Source of the DNA: DATJPW01 sp035506215
GTDB taxonomy: Bacteria > Desulfobacterota > Desulfomonilia > Desulfomonilales > Desulfomonilaceae
Length of the DNA: 64,000 bases
Reading direction: 5' to 3'
NCBI GenBank assembly: GCA_035506215.1
Contig: DATJPW010000219.1
Location: forward strand, 1-64,000
Position numbers and translations under genes: made by a program
Shown here: positions 44,004-53,170 of the stretch, piece by piece
How positions within the stretch are numbered: the first letter of the stretch is position 1
How the letters are laid out: every line of letters begins with the position of its first letter
Notes under the pieces: generated by a model
What the model was told of the DNA's origin: nothing
The model's database searches: none
Seen by the model: only the letters and a program-made list of their open reading frames with translations

Positions 44004-45083
44004 TCAGTCCTTACGGGTGATCTCAACTTTCCTTTCGATATTGTCTATCCGGACAGCTACATTGCGTAGGCTCCGGGTGCCCAAGAGATTCGTGATTCGC
44101 TTACTCTTCTTATCAAATACGTAAACTTCAATTTCTCCCAACAGCAAGTTGTACAAAAATGCGCTTTTCACTTTGTAGCGCGTGACCTGGTGAGATGTTC
44201 CGTCCGCTGTGCTGACGCTTGCTTTGCCTATTTGCTTTACTTCGGTGTCCCGGCTGATTTCCGTCAGTAGTTCTCGATCAATGAGACTGCACGTGGCGCC
44301 GGTATCGAGAAGAAATCTGTGAGGCGTCCCGTTCTTCCGGAAGCGCACCTGCACAAATATTTGACCGTGGGAATTCATGGGAACTGAAACACTCGACGGT
44401 CCGGATGAAAATATGGATAACTCGTGCAGGATTTTTTCCGCCATTTTCCTTGTTTCTTGGTCAGGGTTTAATGTGAGAGCATGTTCACTGTCTCTTCTCG
44501 CACCCTCGATATTATCCTGTCGCAAGTATGCTTGCGCTCTTCCCGCGTAAGCGAATCCGGATTTTGGGTCCAGTTCGATAGCCTTGTTCAGGTCGCTCAA
44601 TGCCTTGTCGGTGTTCCCGAGCCGCGTGAACGTGAGCCCACGACTGGTGAAGCATAGCGATCTCAGGAGATCGCTATCATGGGGCACTTTTAGGGCTGCG
44701 GTCAGGTCTTCCAGAGCTTGTTTGTCTCGACCTCGGCGCAAGTGCAAGACGCTACGCAATTGCAGCCCGGATGCTACGATCTCCCCGTTTGCCCCCTCCG
44801 ACTGAATTACTTGAGTCACATCTCTCAACGCGTTTTGCAAATCTCCTTTTCCAAGGTAAGCCTTCGCTCTGGCCAGTGTGACCACATGGGCGTTTCGTAC
44901 TCCAGGATCGAGACCATCTGCGGCTTTCGAAAAAAATTCTATAGCCTGGTCGTAATCTCCGGAATTGAGAAAGGCTTTTCCCTTGTCGAATAGTTCCAAA
45001 GGGTTCTCTTGCGCCTGCAACACGGAATGCGCAACCACGATCAAGAACGTAAAACAGACAGTCATTAGAATCGTAGCCTTCAT
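44004..45083 (-). CDS. Exported TPR protein with retropepsin-like aspartic protease domain
   Basis: Signal peptide (about residues 1-25), then about five TPRs (for example DKALSDLNKAIELDPKSGFA), then a retroviral-type aspartyl protease domain with active-site FLLDTGATCSLID. This TIGR02281-like domain usually works as a dimer. It is predicted to be periplasmic. The ATG at 45083 with AGGAG upstream is preferred over an upstream TTG at 45107. Substrate unknown. Confidence 0.8.
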   Translation of the reverse strand: MKATILMTVCFTFLIVVAHSVLQAQENPLELFDKGKAFLNSGDYDQAIEFFSKAADGLDPGVRNAHVVTLARAKAYLGKGDLQNALRDVTQVIQSEGANGEIVASGLQLRSVLHLRRGRDKQALEDLTAALKVPHDSDLLRSLCFTSRGLTFTRLGNTDKALSDLNKAIELDPKSGFAYAGRAQAYLRQDNIEGARRDSEHALTLNPDQETRKMAEKILHELSIFSSGPSSVSVPMNSHGQIFVQVRFRKNGTPHRFLLDTGATCSLIDRELLTEISRDTEVKQIGKASVSTADGTSHQVTRYKVKSAFLYNLLLGEIEVYVFDKKSKRITNLLGTRSLRNVAVRIDNIERKVEITRKD

Positions 45084-45148
45084 GACTCTCCTGCCGGCTG
45101 GGCCCAATACAAAAGCTTCAGACTAGATATAGGAACTTTAGCCTCCAG

Positions 45149-45658
45149 TCATCTCTTGGGTCGGCGGCTAAACCATTCCACGATTTCTTCCAGCTCACTT
45201 AGTTCGCGGGCTGAAAATTTTCTTACTAACGAGAGCACCTGCTGCGACAACCAAAATCGTTCTTCTTTTGGAGCGCGTTCCGCGAGCTGTACGAATTTCC
45301 TCAAAAGGCTACTGATCGTCCGCAGTTGATTTAGGATGGAATCAGCGACGATAGCATCGAGTCGTCTCTGTCTGATGTCTATTATGCTTACCACCTTGGC
45401 AAGGTCTAGGTCTAACTCGGCCCCAAAAGGGGCTCCTCCGGAAATAATTGCTGCCGCGTGCTCGTGTGAAATCTGATATCCGCGTTCCAAATCTATTGCC
45501 TCTAACGCAGGATGAATCTCTCTTAGCTGAACTCCTGTTCGTACGTCAAAGAATTCCACTTGCGATTCTTTATGTGTTCGATTACTTTCACGCGAAACTT
45601 GGACTAGTACCGTGGCTTCCCTGATCAAGATGTAATCATGTAGGTCTTCGCTGCTCAT
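45149..45658 (-). CDS. Hypothetical protein
   Basis: 169-aa soluble protein, acidic and helical in the C-terminal half, with no recognised domain. An internal region HEHAAAIISGGAPFGAELDLDL is distinctive. It lies 65 nt upstream of the retropepsin gene on the same strand and may share its transcript. Confidence 0.55.
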   Translation of the reverse strand: MSSEDLHDYILIREATVLVQVSRESNRTHKESQVEFFDVRTGVQLREIHPALEAIDLERGYQISHEHAAAIISGGAPFGAELDLDLAKVVSIIDIRQRRLDAIVADSILNQLRTISSLLRKFVQLAERAPKEERFWLSQQVLSLVRKFSARELSELEEIVEWFSRRPKR

Positions 45659-45850
45659 ATTGTTATCATATCACGGCCGGATCAAGGCACTACATTCTTA
45701 TCGTGTACTACAAAAAAGCCACGAAATAACAATCCATTCCATGCTTGAAACGACAATATGCAGCCATTTAGCGCAATTGATATGAATTAGCCGGTTTGAA
45801 ATTTGTGTTGATGCATACCAGCATGTGGCAATGGTGACCGCCCCACAGGA

Positions 45851-45870
45851 CTATGGGATCTCTCCCATAG
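45851..45870 (+). promoter_or_regulatory. Perfect hairpin upstream of the PAS kinase
   Basis: CTATGGGA (45851-45858) and TCCCATAG (45863-45870) form an 8-bp stem with a TCTC loop, 170 nt before the hybrid kinase start. No U-tract follows. The rest of 45659-46038 holds no gene and no recognised promoter. Confidence 0.35.
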
Positions 45871-46038
45871 GGCAAGAGACTTCACCTGGGACATGTGTAA
45901 GGATGTTCTTCCCAATGGTTGCTGATCTGGGGCCATGTCAAAGGCTTACAAGGTGAGGTCTTGGGCTTTCATCTTGGCCTGAATTTTGCTGTCGGAACTT
46001 AACAGGCACCACGTCCTGAGTGTCATACGGAGGCCAAA

Positions 46039-49000
46039 ATGGCGCCCCATGATGGTTGGAGCGAGGACTCCCAAGCGGCTGACTTCTTTGATGAAAAGGC
46101 ATTCCAGGCTATCGCGGATACACTACCTGTGGGGGTAAGTCTAGCACAAGACCGAAAAATCAAATGGTGTAACGCAGCCTTCATGAAGATGCTAGGATTT
46201 GACGGTCACAACGATTACTTAGACAAGAGTGTGGAATTCCTTTATGCGTCCCGAGATGAATTCAAGCGCGGCGCTTGCGTCCTATACAAAGACCTGGAGC
46301 CGGGCAAGGTCACTGAAATGCTGACAAAACACAGGAGGAAGGACGGTTCCCTTTTCGATGCCCACGTGCAGATGAGCCTTCTCAACACTTCCGATTCTGG
46401 GAAGACTACCGTGGTGGTATGCACCACCGACGTGTCACAGCAAATCCAGGCGCAGGAAGCGCTTCAGAAAAGCGAAGAGCGCTATCGAGCGCTCGTGGAA
46501 GAGAGCTTTGACGGGGTCCTGATCCACGATGGTACGAAAATATTGTTCGCAAATTCGCGTGAGTGCGAAATGCTGGGCTACCGAAAGGAAGAGCTGGAAG
46601 GGATGGGTCTTTTCTTGACGGTCCACCCTGATGATCGGGAATTTGTGAGGCGGCGGGCGGAGGCTAGGATGCGAGGGGAAACAGTCTCGCCTCGATACGA
46701 AATCAGACTCGTGCGGAAAGACGGCTCGAGCCTTGACGTCGAGACCACTGCGCGGCCCATCACGTTACAAAACAAACTCTGCTTACAAGAGTGGGTCAGA
46801 GACGTATCCGAACGAAAAAAGGCGAGAGAGGCCATCAGCTACAGTGAGGAGCGTTATCGGACACTCGTGGAGGAAAGTTTTGACGGTGTGATGATCTTGA
46901 AGGGTGAGACACTCGCATTTTCTAATTCACGCCTATCGAAGATGTTCGGTTACTCGAAAGAAGAGCTTTCGCACATGAAACCTTGGATGCTGGCTCACCC
47001 TGATTATCAGGACCTTGTACGAACACGGACGGCAAAGAGACTGCAGGGAAAGAGTCCGCCGGCTCGTTACGAAATCCGGTTTCGGCGTAAAGACGGCTCC
47101 ACCTTTGACGCCGAAATGAATGCACGAGTCATAAAGGTGCAAGGCGAACCGGGCGTCCAGGTGTGGATCAAAGACATATCAGAGCGAAAAAGGGCAGAAG
47201 AAGCATTAAGGGAAAGCGAAAAAAAATACAGGGCGGTCTTTGACAATGCAGCGATGGGCATCAATCTGAATCGGTACGGACATGTTCTGGAGGCGAACTC
47301 GGCCTGGGCAAAAATGCTTGGTTACAGTCAAAGCGAACTGAGACAGCTTACATTCTTCGGCATCACGCATCCTGATGATGTTGACGTTACACAACAATAC
47401 CATGACGCGCTCGTACGCGGCGAGGCTGACTCCTATCGCCTCGAAAAGCGTTACATCCGCAAAGACGGCCAGGTCTTGTGGGCTGATGTCTGCGTATCCC
47501 CAATCCGGGATGAGGCGGGACAGTACCAGGCAACCATATCCACGATAATAGATATCAGCGACAAGAAGCGAGCCGAGGAAGCACGCGAAATTGAAAGAGA
47601 AAAATTCCAGACACTGGTAGACAACGCTCCGTTCGGGATGGTGATGATTGGCACAGATGACACCTTCAAATATGTGAATCCCAAGTTCTCGGAAATATTC
47701 GGCTATAGCTTGCAGGATGTTCCCGACGGACGAAATTGGTTCAAAAAGGCATACCCCGACGAGGGTTACAGGCATGAAGTGATTGCGACATGGATTAGGG
47801 ACAAGAAGGAATACCGAACAGGCGAGCATGAGCCTTGGACATTCACTGTCACATGCGCTGACGGCACAAAAAAAACTGTCAATTTCAGACCGGTACAATT
47901 GCGCACGGGCGATTACCTGATGAGTTGCGAAGACATCACCCAGGCATTGCGTGACGAGCAAGAGCGGGGAAATCTGAGGCATCAACTCCTGCATGCTCAA
48001 AAGATGGAGGCAATAGGCACGCTGGTTGGAGGAATTGCCCATGACTTCAATAACATGCTTACCATTATCTTAGGACATGCGGAATTGCTTCTTCTGGAGA
48101 ACAAATTGGATGACCGGAGTAGCGCGGACCTTCAAAAAATCGTTGAAACCGCTATCAGCGGAGCTGCCCTGGTTCAGAGTTTGCTAACGTTCAGCAGCCA
48201 AGCCGACGCGAGACTTCAGGTATTGAATTTGAATCGTGAAATAGAGAAGGTCAGAGGTTTGCTGTCGCGGACAATCTCAAGAATGATCTCATTTGAGTTA
48301 AAGTTGGATGAGGACCTGGCAGATATTAATGCCGATATGATGCAAATTCAGCAGGTGTTGATGAACTTGGCTCTCAATGCCGTAGATGCAATGCCGGATG
48401 GAGGAAAGCTGACGTTTGAGACGAAAAATGTAACTTTGGACGAAGACTACTGCCGAACTCATCCGGGTATCAGCCCCGGAAATTACGTTTTTATGGCCGT
48501 TTCCGACAACGGCCGCGGAATGGACGATCAAACGATAGCCCGCATTTTCGAACCATTTTTCACTACGAAGCAGCGAGCCACTGTCAAAGGAACAGGCTTG
48601 GGTCTCGCGATAGTTCACGGCATTGTGCAAGGGCATGCTGGGTACGTATCGTGTATCAGTGAACCCGGCAGAGGAGCAAGGTTCGAACTCTATTTTCCCG
48701 CTCTGACAACCGCAAGTGAAAAAGAAGTTGAGAGCGAAGTGAGGCTGCCGACCGCTGAGAACGGCACTCAAACCGTGCTCCTGGTAGATGACGAGGAACT
48801 CATGCGAGATCTTGGAGAGCGGATCCTGAAGAGTGCGGGATACAGAGTAATTACCGCAGTAAACGGGAAAGAGGCTGTTGACATATATCGAAAGGAGTTG
48901 GGGAAAATCTCTCTGGTAATACTTGACCTTATCATGCCGGAGATGGGGGGCAAGGAGTGCCTTAAGGAACTGTTGAAAATTGACCCAAAAGTCAAGATCT

Positions 49001-49137
49001 TGATTGCCACCGGTTATTCCTCCGGTCATGATGAAGATAGATTGATTATTTCTGCTTTAGCTTCCGGATTCATAACCAAGCCTTTTACGATATCCGAGAT
49101 GCTGAGAGTAGTTCGTGAGATCCTGTACAGCGACTGA
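46039..49137 (+). CDS. Multi-PAS hybrid histidine kinase with receiver
   Basis: 1032-aa cytoplasmic kinase. Five PAS domains occupy residues about 20-640; PAS2 and PAS3 begin almost identically (SEERYRALVEESFDGV and SEERYRTLVEESFDGV), a recent internal duplication. HisKA contains VGGIAHDFNNML (phospho-His near 671). The HATPase has LALNAVDAMPDGG, SDNGRGMD and GTGLGLAIVHGI. The receiver (about 905-1030) has Asp in LVILDLIMPEMGG. There is no membrane helix, so it senses an internal signal. ACGGAGG lies upstream of the ATG. No output regulator is adjacent. Confidence 0.92.
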   Translation: MAPHDGWSEDSQAADFFDEKAFQAIADTLPVGVSLAQDRKIKWCNAAFMKMLGFDGHNDYLDKSVEFLYASRDEFKRGACVLYKDLEPGKVTEMLTKHRRKDGSLFDAHVQMSLLNTSDSGKTTVVVCTTDVSQQIQAQEALQKSEERYRALVEESFDGVLIHDGTKILFANSRECEMLGYRKEELEGMGLFLTVHPDDREFVRRRAEARMRGETVSPRYEIRLVRKDGSSLDVETTARPITLQNKLCLQEWVRDVSERKKAREAISYSEERYRTLVEESFDGVMILKGETLAFSNSRLSKMFGYSKEELSHMKPWMLAHPDYQDLVRTRTAKRLQGKSPPARYEIRFRRKDGSTFDAEMNARVIKVQGEPGVQVWIKDISERKRAEEALRESEKKYRAVFDNAAMGINLNRYGHVLEANSAWAKMLGYSQSELRQLTFFGITHPDDVDVTQQYHDALVRGEADSYRLEKRYIRKDGQVLWADVCVSPIRDEAGQYQATISTIIDISDKKRAEEAREIEREKFQTLVDNAPFGMVMIGTDDTFKYVNPKFSEIFGYSLQDVPDGRNWFKKAYPDEGYRHEVIATWIRDKKEYRTGEHEPWTFTVTCADGTKKTVNFRPVQLRTGDYLMSCEDITQALRDEQERGNLRHQLLHAQKMEAIGTLVGGIAHDFNNMLTIILGHAELLLLENKLDDRSSADLQKIVETAISGAALVQSLLTFSSQADARLQVLNLNREIEKVRGLLSRTISRMISFELKLDEDLADINADMMQIQQVLMNLALNAVDAMPDGGKLTFETKNVTLDEDYCRTHPGISPGNYVFMAVSDNGRGMDDQTIARIFEPFFTTKQRATVKGTGLGLAIVHGIVQGHAGYVSCISEPGRGARFELYFPALTTASEKEVESEVRLPTAENGTQTVLLVDDEELMRDLGERILKSAGYRVITAVNGKEAVDIYRKELGKISLVILDLIMPEMGGKECLKELLKIDPKVKILIATGYSSGHDEDRLIISALASGFITKPFTISEMLRVVREILYSD

Positions 49138-49224
49138 CCAGCGAACCAAGGCCAAATAGGTCGAATTAATCGGTGAATGGTAGCGGGTTAGCTTGACATT
49201 TCGGCTTCGATGATCCCTTCACTG

Positions 49225-49309
49225 TCATTCCGGCGGAACTCAGTCCGGCGCAGAACGCATCGTGGACAGCCACTTTTGGCTGGGTGACGGAATGAGTAGT
49301 TCTCGCCGG
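49225..49309. repeat. MITE-like nested inverted repeat
   Basis: TCATTCCG (49225-49232) matches CGGAATGA (49288-49295) as perfect inverted arms. The overlapping CCGGCGGAACT (49230-49240) pairs with 49298-49309 with one extra base. The composition (TCATTCCGGCG) resembles a dispersed intergenic repeat class. It lies just upstream of the fluoride riboswitch promoter. Confidence 0.45.
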
Positions 49310-49344
49310 AGAGGGGAGAAATCAAAGCAGCCAACTACCAAATC

Positions 49345-49372
49345 TTGACATTCGCGCTCGCTATGCTAGAAA
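49345..49372 (+). promoter_or_regulatory. Promoter of the fluoride riboswitch transcript
   Basis: TTGACA (49345-49350), 16 nt, TAGAAA (49367-49372). The start is predicted near 49379, a few nt before the aptamer, which is the expected layout. Confidence 0.6.
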
Positions 49373-49382
49373 ATTATATCTT

Positions 49383-49431
49383 CAGGGGATGGAGTCCCCC
49401 AAAGAACCGCCTTTAAGGCTGATGACTCCTG
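49383..49431 (+). ncRNA. Fluoride riboswitch aptamer (crcB motif)
   Basis: All parts of the crcB-motif fold are visible. P1 is GGGG (49385-49388) with CCCC(C) (49396-49400); the P1 loop is ATGGAGT; the linker is AAAGAACC; P3 is GCC (49409-49411) with GGC (49417-49419). The conserved TGATG follows, then ACTCC (49425-49429), which pairs with GGAGT (49391-49395) in the pseudoknot. The arrangement aligns element by element with the known Thermotoga fluoride aptamer. It senses fluoride ion and controls downstream transcription. Confidence 0.92.
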
Positions 49432-49446
49432 CCGCGGACAATTCGG

Positions 49447-49501
49447 CGGTGGGAGCGAAGTGAGCCTTTCATGACCCACCGGATGGTGGGTTTTCTGTTT
49501 A
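49447..49501 (+). terminator. Expression platform of the fluoride riboswitch (terminator/antiterminator)
   Basis: Terminator: ACCCACC (49474-49480), loop GGAT, GGTGGGT (49485-49491), then TTTCTGTTT. Antiterminator: CGGTGGG (49447-49453) can pair with CCCACCG (49475-49481) instead. Without ligand, GGAG (49452-49455) can also pair with CTCC of the pseudoknot strand (49426-49429). The alternatives predict read-through when fluoride stabilises the aptamer (inference). Confidence 0.75.
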
Positions 49502-49593
49502 TACAGCCCCACCGTAAATTTTGTCAGTCACCGATTGAGGGAAGGGTCAGTATCTTGCCTGCTGTGCCTGGCGAAGACAGTGGAGTATTTGTG

Positions 49594-50976
49594 ATGGGTT
49601 CTCCCATACTCGACTATTCTCAACTTGATCTATCAACAACATCATCATCTGCGGAGGAGTCCGCAAATCCTTTGGGATTCCGCTTACTTTTGGAGGAAGC
49701 GGCAAAGAAATTATTTGCGCTTGGGCCCCAGTTCTCCGGAGATCGCAAAAAACTGCTTTCTCTCAACGAACGATTGGAGGAAGGCCGATTTCACCTCGCT
49801 GTTCTAGGCCAGTTTAAGCGTGGCAAGAGCACTCTCCTTAACGCCTTTCTCGGAGAATCCCTTCTGCCCACCTCAGTCGTACCCCTGACAGCCATACCCA
49901 CCTTTCTGCAATATGGTCCGGAGCTGCTGGTACGTGTCTATTACCTGGACGAGCGCCCGGTGGAAGAGTTTCGTGGTAAGTCCACAGCAGAATCTCTAGA
50001 GCTTCTGCAAGGTCTCGTGACTGAGGAAGGCAACCCTGCCAATCAGCTTGGTGTGCTCCAGGTGGAAATTTCATATCCCGCGCCGATTCTAGGACATGGT
50101 GTCGTCCTCATCGACACTCCGGGAATCGGTTCGACATTCACGCATAACACCGAGGCAACACTTAATTTCTTACCCCAATGCGACGCTGCATTGTTTGTGG
50201 TCTCAGCCGACCCTCCCCTGACGGAAGTAGAAGCGGAATTCTTGAAGAGCGTACGATCGCGAGTGTCTCGCCTGTTCTTTATTTTTAACAAAGTTGACTA
50301 CCTCAACGAGGAAGAAAGAAACGCCTGCTTGGAATTCTTCGGCAAGGTGCTTAGAGAGAAAATCGGATTGGCCGATAATTTGCCGATTTTCTGCGTCTCC
50401 GCGCGTCGCGGTCTCGACGGTAAGCGTCTCGATGATTCCACGCTATGGACACAAAGCGGCTTGGAGGAGGTTGAGAACCACCTCATGTCTTTTCTGGTCT
50501 CAGATAAAGCTGGCGCTTTACGGGAAGCCCTGGGCAAGAAAGCGCGCGATATTTTGGAAAATGTGGTGATGAGACTCAGGCTCGGAGCTCGATCACTCCA
50601 GATGCCGCTGGATGACCTCGAGAAACGTTTGCAAGTCTTTGACAAAGAATTGAAGAGTGTTCAGCGCCAGAGAATAGCCGCCCAAGATCTGGTGACAGGT
50701 GACAGAAAACGAACTCTGGAACTGCTGGAGGAACAAGCTGAAGCGCTTCGCCAAAGATCGAGAAAGCACCTGGACCATGTGCTGGAGGCTTCCTTCGTCA
50801 CCGTCAAGGCCAGCCAAATCAGTGAGAAATCTGTTCTGGATGAACTTGCCGAGGAAGTCACTTCATTTTTTCAGGACTCGGCCGAGGAGGTCTCACAAGG
50901 GTTTGGTGTTCATGTTACGGTGGCTTTGCGGCCACATCAGCAACGCGCCGACGAACTGGGCGCTACTGGACTATAG
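49594..50976 (+). CDS. Dynamin-like GTPase, C-terminally truncated
   Basis: GTPase domain with Walker A/G1 GQFKRGKST (residues 72-80), G3 DTPGIGS and G4 NKVD, followed by a long helical region typical of bacterial dynamin-like proteins, which reshape or protect membranes. The ATG at 49594 is chosen because GGAG lies eight bases upstream and because it is beyond the riboswitch terminator. The frame ends abruptly after HQQRADEL with GATGL-stop; family members run longer. The break coincides with the start of MFS homology in another frame, so the C-terminus seems to have been deleted. It is the first gene under the fluoride riboswitch. Confidence 0.75.
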   Translation: MGSPILDYSQLDLSTTSSSAEESANPLGFRLLLEEAAKKLFALGPQFSGDRKKLLSLNERLEEGRFHLAVLGQFKRGKSTLLNAFLGESLLPTSVVPLTAIPTFLQYGPELLVRVYYLDERPVEEFRGKSTAESLELLQGLVTEEGNPANQLGVLQVEISYPAPILGHGVVLIDTPGIGSTFTHNTEATLNFLPQCDAALFVVSADPPLTEVEAEFLKSVRSRVSRLFFIFNKVDYLNEEERNACLEFFGKVLREKIGLADNLPIFCVSARRGLDGKRLDDSTLWTQSGLEEVENHLMSFLVSDKAGALREALGKKARDILENVVMRLRLGARSLQMPLDDLEKRLQVFDKELKSVQRQRIAAQDLVTGDRKRTLELLEEQAEALRQRSRKHLDHVLEASFVTVKASQISEKSVLDELAEEVTSFFQDSAEEVSQGFGVHVTVALRPHQQRADELGATGL

Positions 50977-51908
50977 TTTTTTTCGGCTACGGGATGAATC
51001 TGCTGGCAGTGCCGCTCCTGGCATTTGCCGGTTGCTGGGAAATTGCGGCGGTCCTAATGATTGCGGAGAAGATGGGTAAAGCCATAAGGACACCCGCGCG
51101 TGATGTGATGCTCTCTTGCGCATCTGAGCCGGTTGGGCGGGGTTGGGCGTTTGGTCTGCATGAGGCCATGGATCAAATAGGAGCAGTCCTCGGACCACTG
51201 GTGGTCGCGGCAGTGTTTCATTTCGGAGGGGCTTATCAAGCGGGCTTTGGAATACTGTTGTTTCCAGCGCTGATCGCGCTTTGCGTGCTGTTCGCTGCAA
51301 AATTGTCGTACCCTGACCCTCGCGACCTCCAGCCCGCCTCGATGAACCTGGAAAGTAAGGGCTACCCTCGCGCTTTTTGGTTCTACGTAGTAGCGATTGG
51401 TTTCATTGCCGCTGGATATGCGGATTTTCCTCTCGTGGCCTATCATTTCAAAAAGGCTGTGGTGGCCCCTGACTATTGGATTCCGATATTTTATGCCGTG
51501 GCAATGGGTGTGGACGCCGTGGCCGCGCTGATCTTAGGGCGTCTCTTTGATCGCGTCGGGTTCTCTGTCCTGATTTTTGCCGTAGTTTTGTCCGCGCTAT
51601 TCGCGCCGCTAGTATTTTTGGGCGATTTTTATTCTGCCCTTGCCGGAATGGCATTATGGGGCGTCGGCATGGGCGCACAGGAGTCGGTTATGCGAGCCGC
51701 CATTGCGGAGATGGTACCTGCCAACAGGCTCGGCCTGGCTTATGGGGTTCTAAATACCGCTTACGGCGTTTTCTGGTTCGGCGGAAGTGTTCTGATGGGC
51801 ATGCTGTACGATGTTTCGGTGGAGACCTTGATTGGATTTTCAGTCGTGATACAACTTGCTTCTATTCCTCTGTTGCTGGTGGCCGGCAGCCGGACTCCAC
51901 GTGGCTAA
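50952..51908 (+). pseudogene. MFS transporter remnant lacking the first membrane helices
   Basis: Reads as an MFS permease from about transmembrane helix 3 onward. The helix 4/5 motif (RTPARDVMLS... GLHEAMDQIGAVLGP) and the C-terminal half (GRLFDRVGFSVL) are present, about 304 aa from the Met at 50994 against roughly 400 for the family. In the MFS frame, RTGRYWTIVFFGYG precedes that Met and looks like the end of the loop 2-3 motif (DRxGR), but the preceding sequence is the dynamin gene in a different frame. No ribosome-binding site precedes 50994. It is most simply the downstream half of a deletion fusion and probably nonfunctional. Confidence 0.75.
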
Positions 51909-51932
51909 AATAATCAGGAATGGAGAATGGAC

Positions 51933-52676
51933 ATGGAATGGAGAGCTATCGTTTCCTCTGACTGGAGCGAATGCCTGGCGCCGAGCGGTCCCTTTGACCC
52001 GATTTCATTCATCTATCCGGACCTGGAATCAGAGTTGTCCAACGTCTTTAAGCGATACACCGGTAACGAGATTTCACTGACCGAGGCCACCCAAAGAATC
52101 TCGGCGCTGATTCCCACCCCTATTACTGAAGATCAGATGGATGCTTATCTTGACGCTCACTTTGCCACGTACCTGGGCGTCCCTGATTTCATCGAGTGGT
52201 GCTTGAGCCGCGGCATCCTTTTCATGATCAATACAACCAGCGCGCAAGGTTATTTTCAGCGAGTCTTTGCCAAGAATCTTCTGCCTGCCGTACCATTTGT
52301 GGCGGCCAATCCGCTGATCCGTTTTTTGGGGGCAAGTGATGATCAGCGCTACCGGTATCGGGTCGCTGAGATTGACGACAAGCCGAAGAATACTCAATCC
52401 CTGATGAAGAGTTTGGGGATCTCTCCGAAACGAGCAGTGATCATAGGCGATAGCGGGGGAGATGGACCGCACTTCGAGTGGGGCGGTTCGGTCGGGGCCT
52501 TTTTGATCAGCAGCATGATCAAGCCATCCCTTGATCTTTACTGCAGAGAAAGAGGCGTCATCATCAACAAGCGTTTCGGCCGCTCTTATTCTCCGGGTGA
52601 AAAAAGAAATCGGCCGGAAGAAATGCAAACGAATTTTATGGAACTGACTGAGACGCTTGAATCCGTGCTGCTGTGA
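51933..52676 (+). CDS. HAD-superfamily-like phosphatase
   Basis: Haloacid dehalogenase-like fold. Motif I is AIVSSDWSECLAP, where the usual DxDx(T/V) second Asp is Ser; motif II is probably MINTTS; motif III Lys lies in the middle; motif IV is VIIGDSGGDGPHF. The missing second Asp suggests altered chemistry compared with common phosphatases. Start: the second of two close ATGs (51933), seven bases after GGAG; 51927 is the alternative. It follows the MFS remnant by 24 nt and probably belongs to the fluoride-regulated transcript. Confidence 0.65.
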   Translation: MEWRAIVSSDWSECLAPSGPFDPISFIYPDLESELSNVFKRYTGNEISLTEATQRISALIPTPITEDQMDAYLDAHFATYLGVPDFIEWCLSRGILFMINTTSAQGYFQRVFAKNLLPAVPFVAANPLIRFLGASDDQRYRYRVAEIDDKPKNTQSLMKSLGISPKRAVIIGDSGGDGPHFEWGGSVGAFLISSMIKPSLDLYCRERGVIINKRFGRSYSPGEKRNRPEEMQTNFMELTETLESVLL

Positions 52677-53170
52677 TATCCCACTTCTGTATAAGAAACG
52701 AGCCGCACTCTCGGCGGCGCACTGTGGAAGCTGGAGACCCAAGTCCGAAGACAATGGATTTGAATGCATGAAGGCGATTCATATCGTGGATGTTCAGCAA
52801 ATAAAGGCATCGCGGCCTACGTCACCGAGACCCAGTATGTGAATAATGAATTTGGAGCGGAGAGGATGAGGAGACGAAGGAAACTTCCGGCTTGACTCCG
52901 ATGTGACTACACCTAAGAATAGTTACGTGGGGTGATTAGTTGAAAAAAGCGACATTGTGGAGTCAGCCTTTCGCAAAAAACTCCGGAAAAATGAGCTGCG
53001 AAGCCCTCTTTCAGGACTTTGCCTTGAAAGTTCATGGACATGCTCAAATCCGGGACCAGCAAAGGAGGAAGATCGCCAAGAAGGGGCAACCTGAGTCCCA
53101 ATAGTGACGGCAATGAAAATTGCCGGATTCAACCGAATGAGCGCACATCTTCCAAAGAAAGGAGAATGCC
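52677..53170. other. Region with only tiny open frames
   Basis: No recognised gene. A 54-codon frame (52940-53104, TTG start, weak GGGG upstream; begins KKATLWSQPF, basic C-terminus) and a 42-codon frame from 52764 look protein-like but lack support. Either could be a short gene or a remnant. Confidence 0.3.

Noticed and set aside
43903..44124. Plus-strand frame beginning MMSSEEVSRAWD
   Set aside because: Its second half lies antisense to the retropepsin gene and no family is recognised.
44654..44677. 10-bp perfect hairpin ATAGCGATCT/AGATCGCTAT
   Set aside because: It lies inside the coding region of the TPR/retropepsin gene, where the codons explain it; no sign of a separate element.
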